Below are positions 37,632 through 46,030 of a stretch of 64,000 bases of DNA, in pieces. The notes under the pieces are model-generated. The model had not been told where the DNA came from, did not search any database, and saw only the letters and a program-made list of their open reading frames with translations. Location of the stretch: positions 4,030,001 to 4,094,000 of the forward strand of contig CP065001.1 in the NCBI GenBank assembly GCA_016700155.1, given 5' to 3'. The translations under genes were made by a program, and so were the position numbers. Positions within the stretch are counted from its first letter, which is position 1, and the number at the start of each line of letters is the position of its first letter. The DNA comes from Ignavibacteriales bacterium (GTDB lineage: Bacteria; Bacteroidota; Ignavibacteria; Ignavibacteriales; Ignavibacteriaceae).

Positions 37632-39569
37632 CTATTTAATAATAAGCATCTTTTTTGTATCTGAAAAACTTCCTGCCGTCAGGTTGTAATAGTACACTCC
37701 GCTTGATAGTTTTCCCGCATCAAATTCGACTTCATAATACCCCGCCGGCTTTTCATCGTTTATGAGGGTAAAAATTTCATTACCTAAAACGTCATAAATT
37801 TTTAACATTACATGTAGAGAAGGGGCATGCCCCGTCTCCACCAATGGAATTGTAAATGAAATTTTGGTCGAAGGATTAAATGGATTAGGATAATTCTGCT
37901 CAAGTAAAAAAGTAACCGGTTGAGAAAAATCCACCTCAACAATTTTTGAATATTCATACGATCCATCAAAGTCAATTTGCTTTAGTCTGTATTGATAAAT
38001 TCCGGGTAAAACACCTTGTCTCCCGGAAGGCAGGTTTTCATCAATGAAAGAATAAGTATGCTGTGCGGTAGTCGTCCCAAGTCCGGCGACAAAACCAATG
38101 CTCTGCCAACCGTCATTGCCTGCTGCCGATTTCTCGCTGCCTACTTCCTTCCTCTCCACTTCAAACCCTCTGTTATTAACCTCTGTTGCTGTTACCCAGC
38201 TTAGCTTAACGTTGTTATTCATCACAGCCGCATTAAAAGAAATTAATTCTACCGGAATTGTTCCCGGTTGGTTCAACTTGGCTACAAAAATATTTATACT
38301 TCCGCCGCCTAATGCGATTGAATCAAACACAGAATTTGCGGCAACTCTTCCTGCAAGAATACAATTGCCTGTTGAATCGATTATGATTGATTGAGCTCTG
38401 TCATAACCTGTTCCTCCTGCTGTTTTAGCCCACAGCAATTCTCCGGCAGAAGAATATTTTAAGCTCAACACATCCTCATTCAAATTTACTGAATGTGTTA
38501 CAATACCATTTCCCCAGTCTATACTTCCTCTTAAAAAACCGGCAAAGTATACGCTGCCCTGATGATCCGTAGATAAAAATTCTGAGTTACCGGTACTTGC
38601 ATCACCGGTTATACTGCCGTTTGGTACTTCACGAACCCATAAAAAATCTCCGGAAGGATTAATTTTTGCGATGAAAAAATCATATACCCAGTTTGGACCT
38701 GCAACGACAATACTTCCAAAAGAAGTTTCGTCAAACAGATTTCCGCTGAAAAAAATATTTCCTTCATCATCACATTTAACAATGAACTCCTGAAAGGTAA
38801 TATCTTCAACAAATCTTATCCATTGAACAATACCTGAAGGTGAATATTTCACTACATACATGTTGTAAACATTCGGCGGTGTTACCTGGTAACCGTTAAA
38901 CGATTGACTATTGTTTGCGGTGGCTCCCGTAACAATAACATTTCCTTGAACATCAATATCAATACCTGAAACTCCGCGGACATTATCCTGCAGCCAGGTA
39001 TGAATATGATTTCCTGATTCATCAAGTTTTTGAATGTATGAATCCTGAAAATCATTAGTAACAGTCAACCAGATATTGTTCTGCTGATCGATGACCATTC
39101 CCTCGACACTACGGAAATCTGTTATCGATGTATTTATAATTTTATGCCAGAGTATTAGTCCGTTTGTGTCAAACTTCAAAATAAAACCAACTGGATTATT
39201 GGTAAGATCAGTCAGGAATAATTGATCGACCGACAAAGTATCTTTAAATAATCCTGATACAACTATATTGTTCATTCGATCAATGATTAAAGATTGAATT
39301 GCGGTTTTACCAAAGACTGTGTCCTGAAATAAAATATTTCCCGAAGTATTCATTTTTTCTATAACTGAATTTCCGAGATATACCTGGCTGAATAATACTT
39401 TGGACTGTATAATTCTTGAAGAAATAATATTTGACTGCGCATCTGCGGCAACGAGTGCTGTAAGGTATGAGGGGTTTGTTGAAAGGTTTAAGGGCATAAC
39501 TTTAGCCCACTCGAATGTTTGTGCGAAAGAAAACACTGTGCAAGTCAATACAATAAAAATGATTTTCAT
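37632..39569 (-). CDS. SBBP-repeat propeller protein with T9SS sorting domain carrying two inserts
   Basis: The 645-residue precursor has a signal peptide (VFSFAQ). Residues of about 20-430 hold at least seven SBBP-like beta-propeller units (for example IDIDVQGNVIVTGAT and LSTDHQGSVYFAGF). A fibronectin-like segment follows (VELISFNAAVMNNNVKLSW to YSKIVEVD). The end is a T9SS domain with YPNPFNPST and final KKMLIIK. Two insertions are visible. LPSGRQG (38014-38034) adds seven residues relative to the same segment of the 51520 gene. The 11-residue linker with VETGHAPSLH is encoded by a palindrome at 37814-37841. The protein is probably cell-surface; the role is unknown. Confidence 0.82.
   Translation of the reverse strand: MKIIFIVLTCTVFSFAQTFEWAKVMPLNLSTNPSYLTALVAADAQSNIISSRIIQSKVLFSQVYLGNSVIEKMNTSGNILFQDTVFGKTAIQSLIIDRMNNIVVSGLFKDTLSVDQLFLTDLTNNPVGFILKFDTNGLILWHKIINTSITDFRSVEGMVIDQQNNIWLTVTNDFQDSYIQKLDESGNHIHTWLQDNVRGVSGIDIDVQGNVIVTGATANNSQSFNGYQVTPPNVYNMYVVKYSPSGIVQWIRFVEDITFQEFIVKCDDEGNIFFSGNLFDETSFGSIVVAGPNWVYDFFIAKINPSGDFLWVREVPNGSITGDASTGNSEFLSTDHQGSVYFAGFLRGSIDWGNGIVTHSVNLNEDVLSLKYSSAGELLWAKTAGGTGYDRAQSIIIDSTGNCILAGRVAANSVFDSIALGGGSINIFVAKLNQPGTIPVELISFNAAVMNNNVKLSWVTATEVNNRGFEVERKEVGSEKSAAGNDGWQSIGFVAGLGTTTAQHTYSFIDENLPSGRQGVLPGIYQYRLKQIDFDGSYEYSKIVEVDFSQPVTFLLEQNYPNPFNPSTKISFTIPLVETGHAPSLHVMLKIYDVLGNEIFTLINDEKPAGYYEVEFDAGKLSSGVYYYNLTAGSFSDTKKMLIIK
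37814..37841 (-). repeat. Palindromic element inside a T9SS sorting domain (copy 1)
   Basis: A 28-base imperfect palindrome. On the coding strand the left arm is GTGGAGACGGGGCA, followed directly by TGCCCCTTCTCTAC; 24 of 28 positions agree with the reverse complement. It encodes the VETGHAPSL linker in frame. Confidence 0.85.
38014..38034 (-). repeat. Twenty-one-base LPSGRQG-encoding insert
   Basis: GC-rich segment with the coding strand reading CCTGCCTTCCGGGAGACAAG plus G. It is an imperfect palindrome (matching ends and centre). It is exactly seven codons long and absent from the otherwise parallel region of the gene at 51520. It resembles the widespread LPAGRQG-coding repeats of Bacteroidota genomes, recalled from memory. 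Confidence 0.6.
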
Positions 39570-39782
39570 AGTTAATTCCTGACCCTAAATGCAATTTGAT
39601 GCATTGAGCAAAAAAATTTTATGTGCTTTATTATTATCAGTAACAACCGGAAGGGTTTTGTGACATAAATATAGAACAATATTCTCTTAATCCTTCAGTT
39701 ATATATTAAAGGATATTGATTGTTTTACTCAAGTTCTATTTTTAAATTACTTTCACCATTCCAAATAATCTCAGAGGGAAAA

Positions 39783-40565
39783 ATGTCGTTAACTTATTCA
39801 GGCTATCTTCATTTAGATGAACTTCTTCACATTCAGCAGCCTCGCTCTGAGGGGCCGGATCATGATGAAATGCTCTTTATCATAATTCATCAAACATACG
39901 AGCTTTGGTTTAAACAGGTTCTTCATGAACTAGATCATTTGAAAAAACTTCTCTCCGGGAATGATCTTCCGCGTTCACTTCACACAATGAAGCGCATACT
40001 TACAATTTTAAAAGTACTTGTGCATCAGACAGATATACTTGAAACGATGACTCCGCTTGAGTTTTTAACTTTCCGCGACAGACTTGAAACTGCAAGCGGG
40101 TTTCAGTCATTCCAGTTCCGTGAACTTGAATTTTCCCTCGGTCAGAAAAATGAAAAAATACTTTCTCGTTTCGACGAACATTCTTCCGAAAGAAAAAGAC
40201 TTCAGAAAAGATTTGATGAACCTTCTCTCTGGCAGGTGTTTCTTCATTTTCTTAAAGTGAATAAATATGATATTCCTGATTCTGCAATCCTCTCTATTGA
40301 TAATGATGTTGAAGCAGATTCCATTGAACAGATCCTGATTAACATTTATAAAAGCGATCACAACCTTGCTCAATTTTGTGAATTACTTCTTGATATGGAC
40401 GAAGGTTTCCAGGAATGGCGTTATCGTCATGTTAAAATGGTCGAAAGAACCATCGGTACAAAACAAGGAACCGGCGGTTCTGACGGGGTTAAATATCTTA
40501 TGGCAACTTTATCGATAAAATTTTTTCCGCTTCTTTGGTCAGTCAGAAAGGATTTCAACAAATGA
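39783..40565 (+). CDS. kynA: Tryptophan 2,3-dioxygenase
   Basis: Starting at the ATG 39783 (AGAGGG upstream) gives 260 residues, the usual bacterial TDO length; the TTG at 39720 would add 21 unlikely residues. Diagnostic segments are YELWFKQVLHELD, FRDRLETASGFQSFQFRELEF, and YRHVKMVERTIGTKQGTGGSDGVKYL. The His in RYRHVK is the expected haem ligand and GTGGS belongs to the substrate-binding loop. The enzyme opens the tryptophan indole ring to N-formylkynurenine using O2 and haem. It shares an ATGA overlap with the kynureninase-like gene. Confidence 0.95.
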   Translation: MSLTYSGYLHLDELLHIQQPRSEGPDHDEMLFIIIHQTYELWFKQVLHELDHLKKLLSGNDLPRSLHTMKRILTILKVLVHQTDILETMTPLEFLTFRDRLETASGFQSFQFRELEFSLGQKNEKILSRFDEHSSERKRLQKRFDEPSLWQVFLHFLKVNKYDIPDSAILSIDNDVEADSIEQILINIYKSDHNLAQFCELLLDMDEGFQEWRYRHVKMVERTIGTKQGTGGSDGVKYLMATLSIKFFPLLWSVRKDFNK

Positions 40566-41761
40566 AATTAAAACCTGATGATCTTTATGCTTCGCCCAAC
40601 AAACTTGCCAGGCACTATTCAAAATTTAAGGTGAGCAAAAGGTTATTGTTTACAGGACACTCACACCAGGCATGGCCTGACTGCGGATTTGCCGGTCAGA
40701 AAAAAACCTGGGAAGACGCTGCAGAGTTAGTCGATGATAAATGGGAAAAGGCTTTTGAAAAAGCAGGTGAAGTAAAACAAGGTTTCTTAAAACTGCTTAA
40801 TGATAAAAATGGATTTATAGCACTTGCGTCAAATACGCATGAACATTTGATAAAATTTCTTTCTGCTCTTCCGTTAAAAACAAAACCAAAACTAATTTCA
40901 ACTGACGGTGAATTTCATACAATCAGGAGACAGCTTGATCGTTTAGGTGAAGAAGGTATTGAAGTTGCAAAAGTATCATCCTCCCCAGTTGATGAAGTTG
41001 TGGGAAAATTAATTTCAAAGTGCGATGAAAAAACTTCCGCAGTAATTGTTTCATCAGTATTTTTTCAATCAGGACTGATACTTCCTCATCTGCATGAGCT
41101 TGCCGAACATTGTTACAAAAACAATATTGAACTGCTTGTTGATACTTATCATCATCTGAATGTTGTTCCTTTTTCGATCAAAGAAAAAAATCTTGAAAAA
41201 GCATTTGTTGTCGGCGGAGGATATAAATACTGCCAGCTTGGTGAAGGAAATTGTTTTTTAAGGATTCCGAAGGACTGTGAGCTGCGACCAGTAATTACAG
41301 GATGGTACAGCGAGTTTACTGCTCTTGCTGAACAGAAAAAAAGCGGAGAGGTGGTTTATGGAACAGGCGGAGACTTGTTTGCCGGAGCTACTTATGATCC
41401 AACAAGTCATTACAGGGCATCAGAAGTTTTTAATTTTTTTGCAAAAATGAAATTGACTCCTGAGTTTTTGCGTGAAGTGAATCAACACCAGGTTTCTCTT
41501 CTGATGAATGAGTTTGATAAGCTAAATCTGAATGATGAATTAATCACGCGGGATAGAAATGTAGATCTGAATAATGTCGGCGGCTTTCTTGTATTAAACT
41601 CAGAACGTGCGGGAGAGATTTCAACCGGACTCTCGGAAAAAGGGGTGATGACCGATTACAGAGGAAGTTCGTTGAGATTCGGACCTGCGCCATATTTGTC
41701 CGATACACAAATAATTGAAGCGATAAATAAATTAAGTGAAGTTGTTTCAGAACTAAAGTGA
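40562..41761 (+). CDS. kynU: Kynureninase-like PLP-dependent enzyme
   Basis: The ATG at 40562 overlaps the kynA stop codon (ATGA) and is chosen over an in-frame upstream start at 40535. The 399-residue product is a class V aminotransferase-fold enzyme. VDTYHHLNVVPF holds the PLP-contacting Asp, and VGGGYKYCQLGEGNCFLRIP holds the presumed Schiff-base Lys. Kynureninase splits kynurenine into anthranilate and alanine. The match to canonical kynureninases is partial, and the coupling to kynA is the strongest evidence for this assignment. No kynurenine formamidase gene is in the window. Confidence 0.8.
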   Translation: MKLKPDDLYASPNKLARHYSKFKVSKRLLFTGHSHQAWPDCGFAGQKKTWEDAAELVDDKWEKAFEKAGEVKQGFLKLLNDKNGFIALASNTHEHLIKFLSALPLKTKPKLISTDGEFHTIRRQLDRLGEEGIEVAKVSSSPVDEVVGKLISKCDEKTSAVIVSSVFFQSGLILPHLHELAEHCYKNNIELLVDTYHHLNVVPFSIKEKNLEKAFVVGGGYKYCQLGEGNCFLRIPKDCELRPVITGWYSEFTALAEQKKSGEVVYGTGGDLFAGATYDPTSHYRASEVFNFFAKMKLTPEFLREVNQHQVSLLMNEFDKLNLNDELITRDRNVDLNNVGGFLVLNSERAGEISTGLSEKGVMTDYRGSSLRFGPAPYLSDTQIIEAINKLSEVVSELK

Positions 41762-41764
41762 AAT

Positions 41765-42328
41765 TTATTTTTTTCTCTTATAACAAAAACAATATGTCAT
41801 ATGATCATTCACCATTCCAGTTGCCTGCATATGCGCATAAACTATCGTTGAACCTACAAATTTAAATCCGCGTTTTTTCAGATCTATGCTGATGATATCA
41901 GACAATCCGGTTTTTGCAGGAATTTCTTTGAGCGATTTGAATTTGTTAATGACAGGTTTATGATTTACAAAACTCCAGATGTATTTATCAAAAGTCCCGA
42001 ACTCTTTTCTAACCTGCAGAAATGCTTTTGCGTTTGTCACCGCGGCTTCTATTTTCAATTTATTTCTGATAATGCCTTCATCTTTTAATAATGAACTGAC
42101 TTTTCTTTTGTTGTATAGCGCAACTTTATTAAAATCAAAACCATCAAAAGCTTTGCGAAAATTTTCCCGCTTGTAAAGAATTGTCCGCCAGCTTAAGCCA
42201 GCCTGAAATCCTTCGAGTATAAGAAATTCAAAAAGTTTTTTATCACTATGAACAGGAACACCCCATTCGTTGTCATGATATTTGATCATAAGTTTATCAT
42301 CCGAAGGCCAGGGACAGCGCTGCTTCAT
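41765..42328 (-). CDS. tag: DNA-3-methyladenine glycosylase I
   Basis: A 187-residue base-excision repair enzyme. RCPWPSDDKLMIKYHDNEWGVP contains the Cys and His of the zinc snap, completed by H and C in HMQATGMVNDHMTYCFCY. LFEFLILEGFQAGLSW includes the catalytic-pocket Glu. It removes 3-methyladenine from alkylated DNA. It is convergent with the kynU gene, four bases away. Confidence 0.94.
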   Translation of the reverse strand: MKQRCPWPSDDKLMIKYHDNEWGVPVHSDKKLFEFLILEGFQAGLSWRTILYKRENFRKAFDGFDFNKVALYNKRKVSSLLKDEGIIRNKLKIEAAVTNAKAFLQVRKEFGTFDKYIWSFVNHKPVINKFKSLKEIPAKTGLSDIISIDLKKRGFKFVGSTIVYAHMQATGMVNDHMTYCFCYKRKK

Positions 42329-42398
42329 AATATTTCCTTGTTGAAAAAATAATACATAAATTTAATAAAAGAATTTACACTCAATACAGGGTTTAATA

Positions 42399-43952
42399 AT
42401 GAGCACAAAAGAAAAATTCTCTGAAGAAATAAAAACCGCATATTCATTTGGAACGGAATTTATCACACTCGGCGGAGTTATTTACCAGGGCGAATGTGTT
42501 AATGATCTTCATATAAATATTCCGCTAAAAACATTAAACAGGCATGGATTAATTGCCGGGGCTACGGGAACCGGGAAAACAAAAACTCTGCAGGTAATTA
42601 CCGAACAGCTTTCATCAAAGAGTGTTCCCGTTCTTGTCATGGATATAAAAGGAGACTTTAGCGGAATTGCAAAAGCAGGATCGGTTAATTCCAAAATAGA
42701 AGAACGTCATAATAAAATCGGACTGACTTATACTCCCTCAGGTTTTCCTGTTGAATTATTAACTCTGTCGGAAGAGAAAGGTGTCCGTCTGCGAGCAACA
42801 GTTTCTGAATTCGGACCGGTATTACTTTCAAAAATTCTTGAACTTAATGATACTCAATCAAGTTTCGTTTCTCTCATTTTCAAATATTGTGATGATGTTC
42901 AACTGCCTGTACTTGATTTAAAAGACTTTAAGCGCGTGCTTCAATACATTTCAAATGAAGGTAAAGCTGAAATAGAAAAAGAATATGGAAAGATATCAAC
43001 GACTTCAGTCGGAACAATTTTACGCAAAGTCATCGAGCTTGAGCAGCAAGGTGCCGAAAAATTTTTCGGTGAAAAATCTTTTGAAGTAGATGACCTGGTA
43101 AGGATTGATGAAAATGGTCGCGGGGTAATTTCAATCATCCGGCTTGTTGATCTGCAGGATAAACCAAAATTATTTTCGACTTTTATGCTTTCACTACTTG
43201 CAGAAATTTATTCATCCTTTCCTGAAGAAGGCGATGTTAGTCAGCCTAAACTTGCAATCTTTATTGACGAAGCTCACCTGATTTTTAAAGAAGCTTCTAA
43301 AGCCCTTCTTGAGCAGATAGAAACAATTATCAAATTAATCCGCTCGAAAGGAGTTGGAATTTTCTTCTGCACTCAAAACCCAACGGATGTGCCTTCAAGC
43401 GTACTTAGTCAACTGGGATTAAAGGTTCAACATGCACTGAGAGCATTTACCGCTAAGGACAGGCAGATGATCAAATTGACTGCTGAGAATTACCCAACCT
43501 CTGAATATTATAAAACTGATGAGATGTTAACATCTCTTGGAATCGGCGAAGCCGCAATAACCGCACTGAATGAAAAAGGAATTCCGACTCCTTTAACTGC
43601 TGTGTTGTTAAGAGCTCCTCAATCAAGAATGGACGTACTTTCAGAAAATGAGATAGATGAGCTTGTACGCAGTTCAAAATTAATCTCAAAGTACAATGAT
43701 GAGTTTGACAGGGAAAGCGCATATGAAATGTTGAACAGGAAACTGGAAGTCTCAAAAACTCCCAAGACGGAACCTTTGCCCAAACATCAGCCAACTACTC
43801 AACCAAGACAATCAACACGACAAGAAAAAAGTACATTTGAGAAAGTATTGACGAGTCCGACAACAAAACAAATCGGCAACACAATTGTTAAAGAACTTGC
43901 CCGAGGCTTGCTTGGAGTGCTTGGTTTAGGCGGTACAACAAGACGAAGATAA
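42399..43952 (+). CDS. HerA-like DUF853 ATPase
   Basis: A 517-residue P-loop ATPase of the HerA/FtsK group. Walker A is in GLIAGATGTGKTKTLQVI, Walker B in LAIFIDEAHLIF, and the sensor/arginine region in FFCTQNPTDVPSSVLSQLGLKVQHALRAF. The C-terminal 70 residues are low-complexity (Pro/Thr/Gln-rich) before a short conserved tail. DUF853 proteins are predicted DNA-pumping helicases; their role is unproven. No NurA-type nuclease gene lies beside it. Confidence 0.9.
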   Translation: MSTKEKFSEEIKTAYSFGTEFITLGGVIYQGECVNDLHINIPLKTLNRHGLIAGATGTGKTKTLQVITEQLSSKSVPVLVMDIKGDFSGIAKAGSVNSKIEERHNKIGLTYTPSGFPVELLTLSEEKGVRLRATVSEFGPVLLSKILELNDTQSSFVSLIFKYCDDVQLPVLDLKDFKRVLQYISNEGKAEIEKEYGKISTTSVGTILRKVIELEQQGAEKFFGEKSFEVDDLVRIDENGRGVISIIRLVDLQDKPKLFSTFMLSLLAEIYSSFPEEGDVSQPKLAIFIDEAHLIFKEASKALLEQIETIIKLIRSKGVGIFFCTQNPTDVPSSVLSQLGLKVQHALRAFTAKDRQMIKLTAENYPTSEYYKTDEMLTSLGIGEAAITALNEKGIPTPLTAVLLRAPQSRMDVLSENEIDELVRSSKLISKYNDEFDRESAYEMLNRKLEVSKTPKTEPLPKHQPTTQPRQSTRQEKSTFEKVLTSPTTKQIGNTIVKELARGLLGVLGLGGTTRRR

Positions 43953-44061
43953 TTTTCTGATTTAATTCTGTTAACAGAATCTTAATTTCATTTTACACAT
44001 CTGACTTTGCTCAGATCTAAATTTATTTATTAACCATAATCGTTTTAGCACAGGAGGCACT

Positions 44062-44463
44062 ATGGGTATCTTGGATACTATTCAATCATCTTCCGGCGAA
44101 CAAGGCGGAAACCAGAATGATTTATTAAATACTGTAATGAACTTAATTGGCGGACAAGGCGGCGGCTTAAACGGATTGATCAGTCAATTTACATCTAATG
44201 GTCTTGGAGATGTAATTGGCTCATGGGTTGGTACAGGAAAAAATCTCCCGATTTCAGGTGACCAGATCCAAAACATATTGGGAAATGATACAGTGAAAAA
44301 CCTTGCTTCAAAACTCGGGATGGATACCGGCTCACTTACTTCACAACTTTCTAATTTACTTCCGAATGTTGTTGACAAATTAACTCCAGAAGGTAAAGTG
44401 CCCGAAGGTGATATACTCAGCCAGGGTATGAATCTTCTTGGCGGATTGTTTGATGGAAAATAA
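44062..44463 (+). CDS. YidB-like DUF937 protein
   Basis: A 133-residue Gly/Asn-rich protein: LLNTVMNLIGGQGGGLNGLISQF, LGDVIGSWVGTGKNLPISGDQI and ILGNDTVKNLASKLGMDTGSLTSQLSNLLP. This pattern matches the YidB (DUF937) family. Its function is unknown. A strong AGGAGG ribosome-binding site precedes the ATG, and a terminator follows. Confidence 0.88.
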   Translation: MGILDTIQSSSGEQGGNQNDLLNTVMNLIGGQGGGLNGLISQFTSNGLGDVIGSWVGTGKNLPISGDQIQNILGNDTVKNLASKLGMDTGSLTSQLSNLLPNVVDKLTPEGKVPEGDILSQGMNLLGGLFDGK

Positions 44464-44485
44464 ATTCTGATAATTATGAAAATTG

Positions 44486-44512
44486 AGCCGTGATATTATT
44501 CACGGCTTCTGT
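44486..44512. terminator. Terminator between the YidB-like gene and a convergent gene
   Basis: Eight-base arms AGCCGTGA and TCACGGCT (44486-44493, 44500-44507) with a six-base loop are followed by TCTGTTTG. The hairpin lies 23 bases after the stop at 44463. Confidence 0.75.
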
Positions 44513-44535
44513 TTGTGCGCATAAACTTTTTATTG

Positions 44536-45939
44536 TCAGGGTAAAAGAATATCATCAAAAACTGCCGCATCAATCTTAAAACACCAATAGCCATTTTCAT
44601 CTTTTATTTTTTTCTGCTCCATTGAAAACCCCGATGAATAACTTGCCTCGATAGTATTAGTAAAAAAATTATAGACTGTTATTTCATTTTCCTTTGGTAC
44701 CACACCATATTTTTCACCAGAATAATTTCTGCCGGGAAATAATTCTAAAAACAACTTGCTTATATATCCATCTGATTTTGCTTTTGAGTAAAAGAATACC
44801 GGTTCATTTATTTTACAGTGATAATATCCCTGCTTCAACTCTACGCCGGATTGTGAAATGCTGCTGTCAATGATGACGGAATTTTTATATTCTGATGAAA
44901 ATTGTTTCCACCGGTTTTCATCCGGTAGTTCTTCCTGTTGAATCGTCATTTGATTTATTTCATTCTCACTGCCTGAATACTTCAGATAAAGATTAATATA
45001 TTCTTCCATTCCAAATTGTTCCATTAAAAATAAATTATAGAGTCCGCTTACAGGATAAGTGATAGAAGCATCGTGCATTTTGAACTCAGAATTTTTTAGT
45101 ATTTCCCTGTAATTAAAAAATTGAGATTGCTCTAGGAAAGTAGCAATGTTCAGTAATGATCCGGCTGATAAACCTCCCCGTCCACCAAGTGCTACAGCTA
45201 TTCCTTCCTGCAGGAATGAATGTGTATATAATGGAAGTGTTTTTAATTTATAGTTGACAAGAAAATGAACCAGTTCATGATAATGTGAATTGTAAGTGCT
45301 GAGAATCATATCACCTGAAAGGTTATACATCCCGCGTGTATAATAACCTGTAAGTCTTTTTATCTCATCTTCACTGTTGCACAGTACATAGTATATTTTT
45401 TCAATTTCCAACAGCATAAAATCAGAATCGCTGAACCCGAAAAGTTTTCCGATTCTCTCAACAAAATTATCTAATTTGTGTACTGCATATTGGTTGAGCG
45501 ATGAACTATCACTATAAAATAATCTGGAGTATTTACTGTTGAGTACCTGCCAGTTATTTGTTTCGGCAAAAACCGGGTGAATTAGTTTTGCATTTTTAAA
45601 GTAAAATTTTGTACTGAATTTTTTTGATGCTGATGAGACAACAAGCCTGTCAAGTGACTCTGAGACCGGTTCTATTTTATAAGATAAATCAGAAGACTGA
45701 TTTTTATAGTAAGATTTTATTTCATCTGGTAAGTCGTAAGATATTAGTGCTTTGCAGTAAACATTATCATATTTGATCCCTAACCTGTTAACAGCGTTAA
45801 GAGTTTCAACTTCAATAAGTGAGTCCGGAAGATCATTATTGCAAAGATGATGGATAAATTTTTTGGCTGAAACTGAGTCTATGTTTTGACAAGCAGCCGC
45901 AATGGTATACAGCAGCAAAATAATAAATAGTTTTAGCAT
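44536..45939 (-). CDS. Putative exported zincin metalloprotease (HExxH)
   Basis: A 467-residue protein with an N-terminal export signal (LFIILLLYTIAAAC, possibly a lipoprotein). A zinc-protease motif HELVH is preceded by a Tyr/His-rich stretch (SHYHELVHFLVN) near residue 220, with a downstream Glu 20 residues later in FLQEGIAVALGG. This is the gluzincin arrangement seen in the peptidase MA clan. The rest is not assignable. The C-terminal region (about 350-467) is beta-rich. Activity is predicted only from the motif. Confidence 0.62.
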   Translation of the reverse strand: MLKLFIILLLYTIAAACQNIDSVSAKKFIHHLCNNDLPDSLIEVETLNAVNRLGIKYDNVYCKALISYDLPDEIKSYYKNQSSDLSYKIEPVSESLDRLVVSSASKKFSTKFYFKNAKLIHPVFAETNNWQVLNSKYSRLFYSDSSSLNQYAVHKLDNFVERIGKLFGFSDSDFMLLEIEKIYYVLCNSEDEIKRLTGYYTRGMYNLSGDMILSTYNSHYHELVHFLVNYKLKTLPLYTHSFLQEGIAVALGGRGGLSAGSLLNIATFLEQSQFFNYREILKNSEFKMHDASITYPVSGLYNLFLMEQFGMEEYINLYLKYSGSENEINQMTIQQEELPDENRWKQFSSEYKNSVIIDSSISQSGVELKQGYYHCKINEPVFFYSKAKSDGYISKLFLELFPGRNYSGEKYGVVPKENEITVYNFFTNTIEASYSSGFSMEQKKIKDENGYWCFKIDAAVFDDILLP

Positions 45940-46030
45940 ACCGCCAATTTGATTTCTTAACGGCAGAAAAATATGTTATAACTTTTTAAGTTTTTCAGTA
46001 ATAAACCAGACTTGAAAAATCTATACCCTA

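Noticed and set aside
39720..39782. N-terminal extension of kynA from a TTG
   Set aside because: The ATG at 39783 has a good ribosome-binding site and gives the usual family length.
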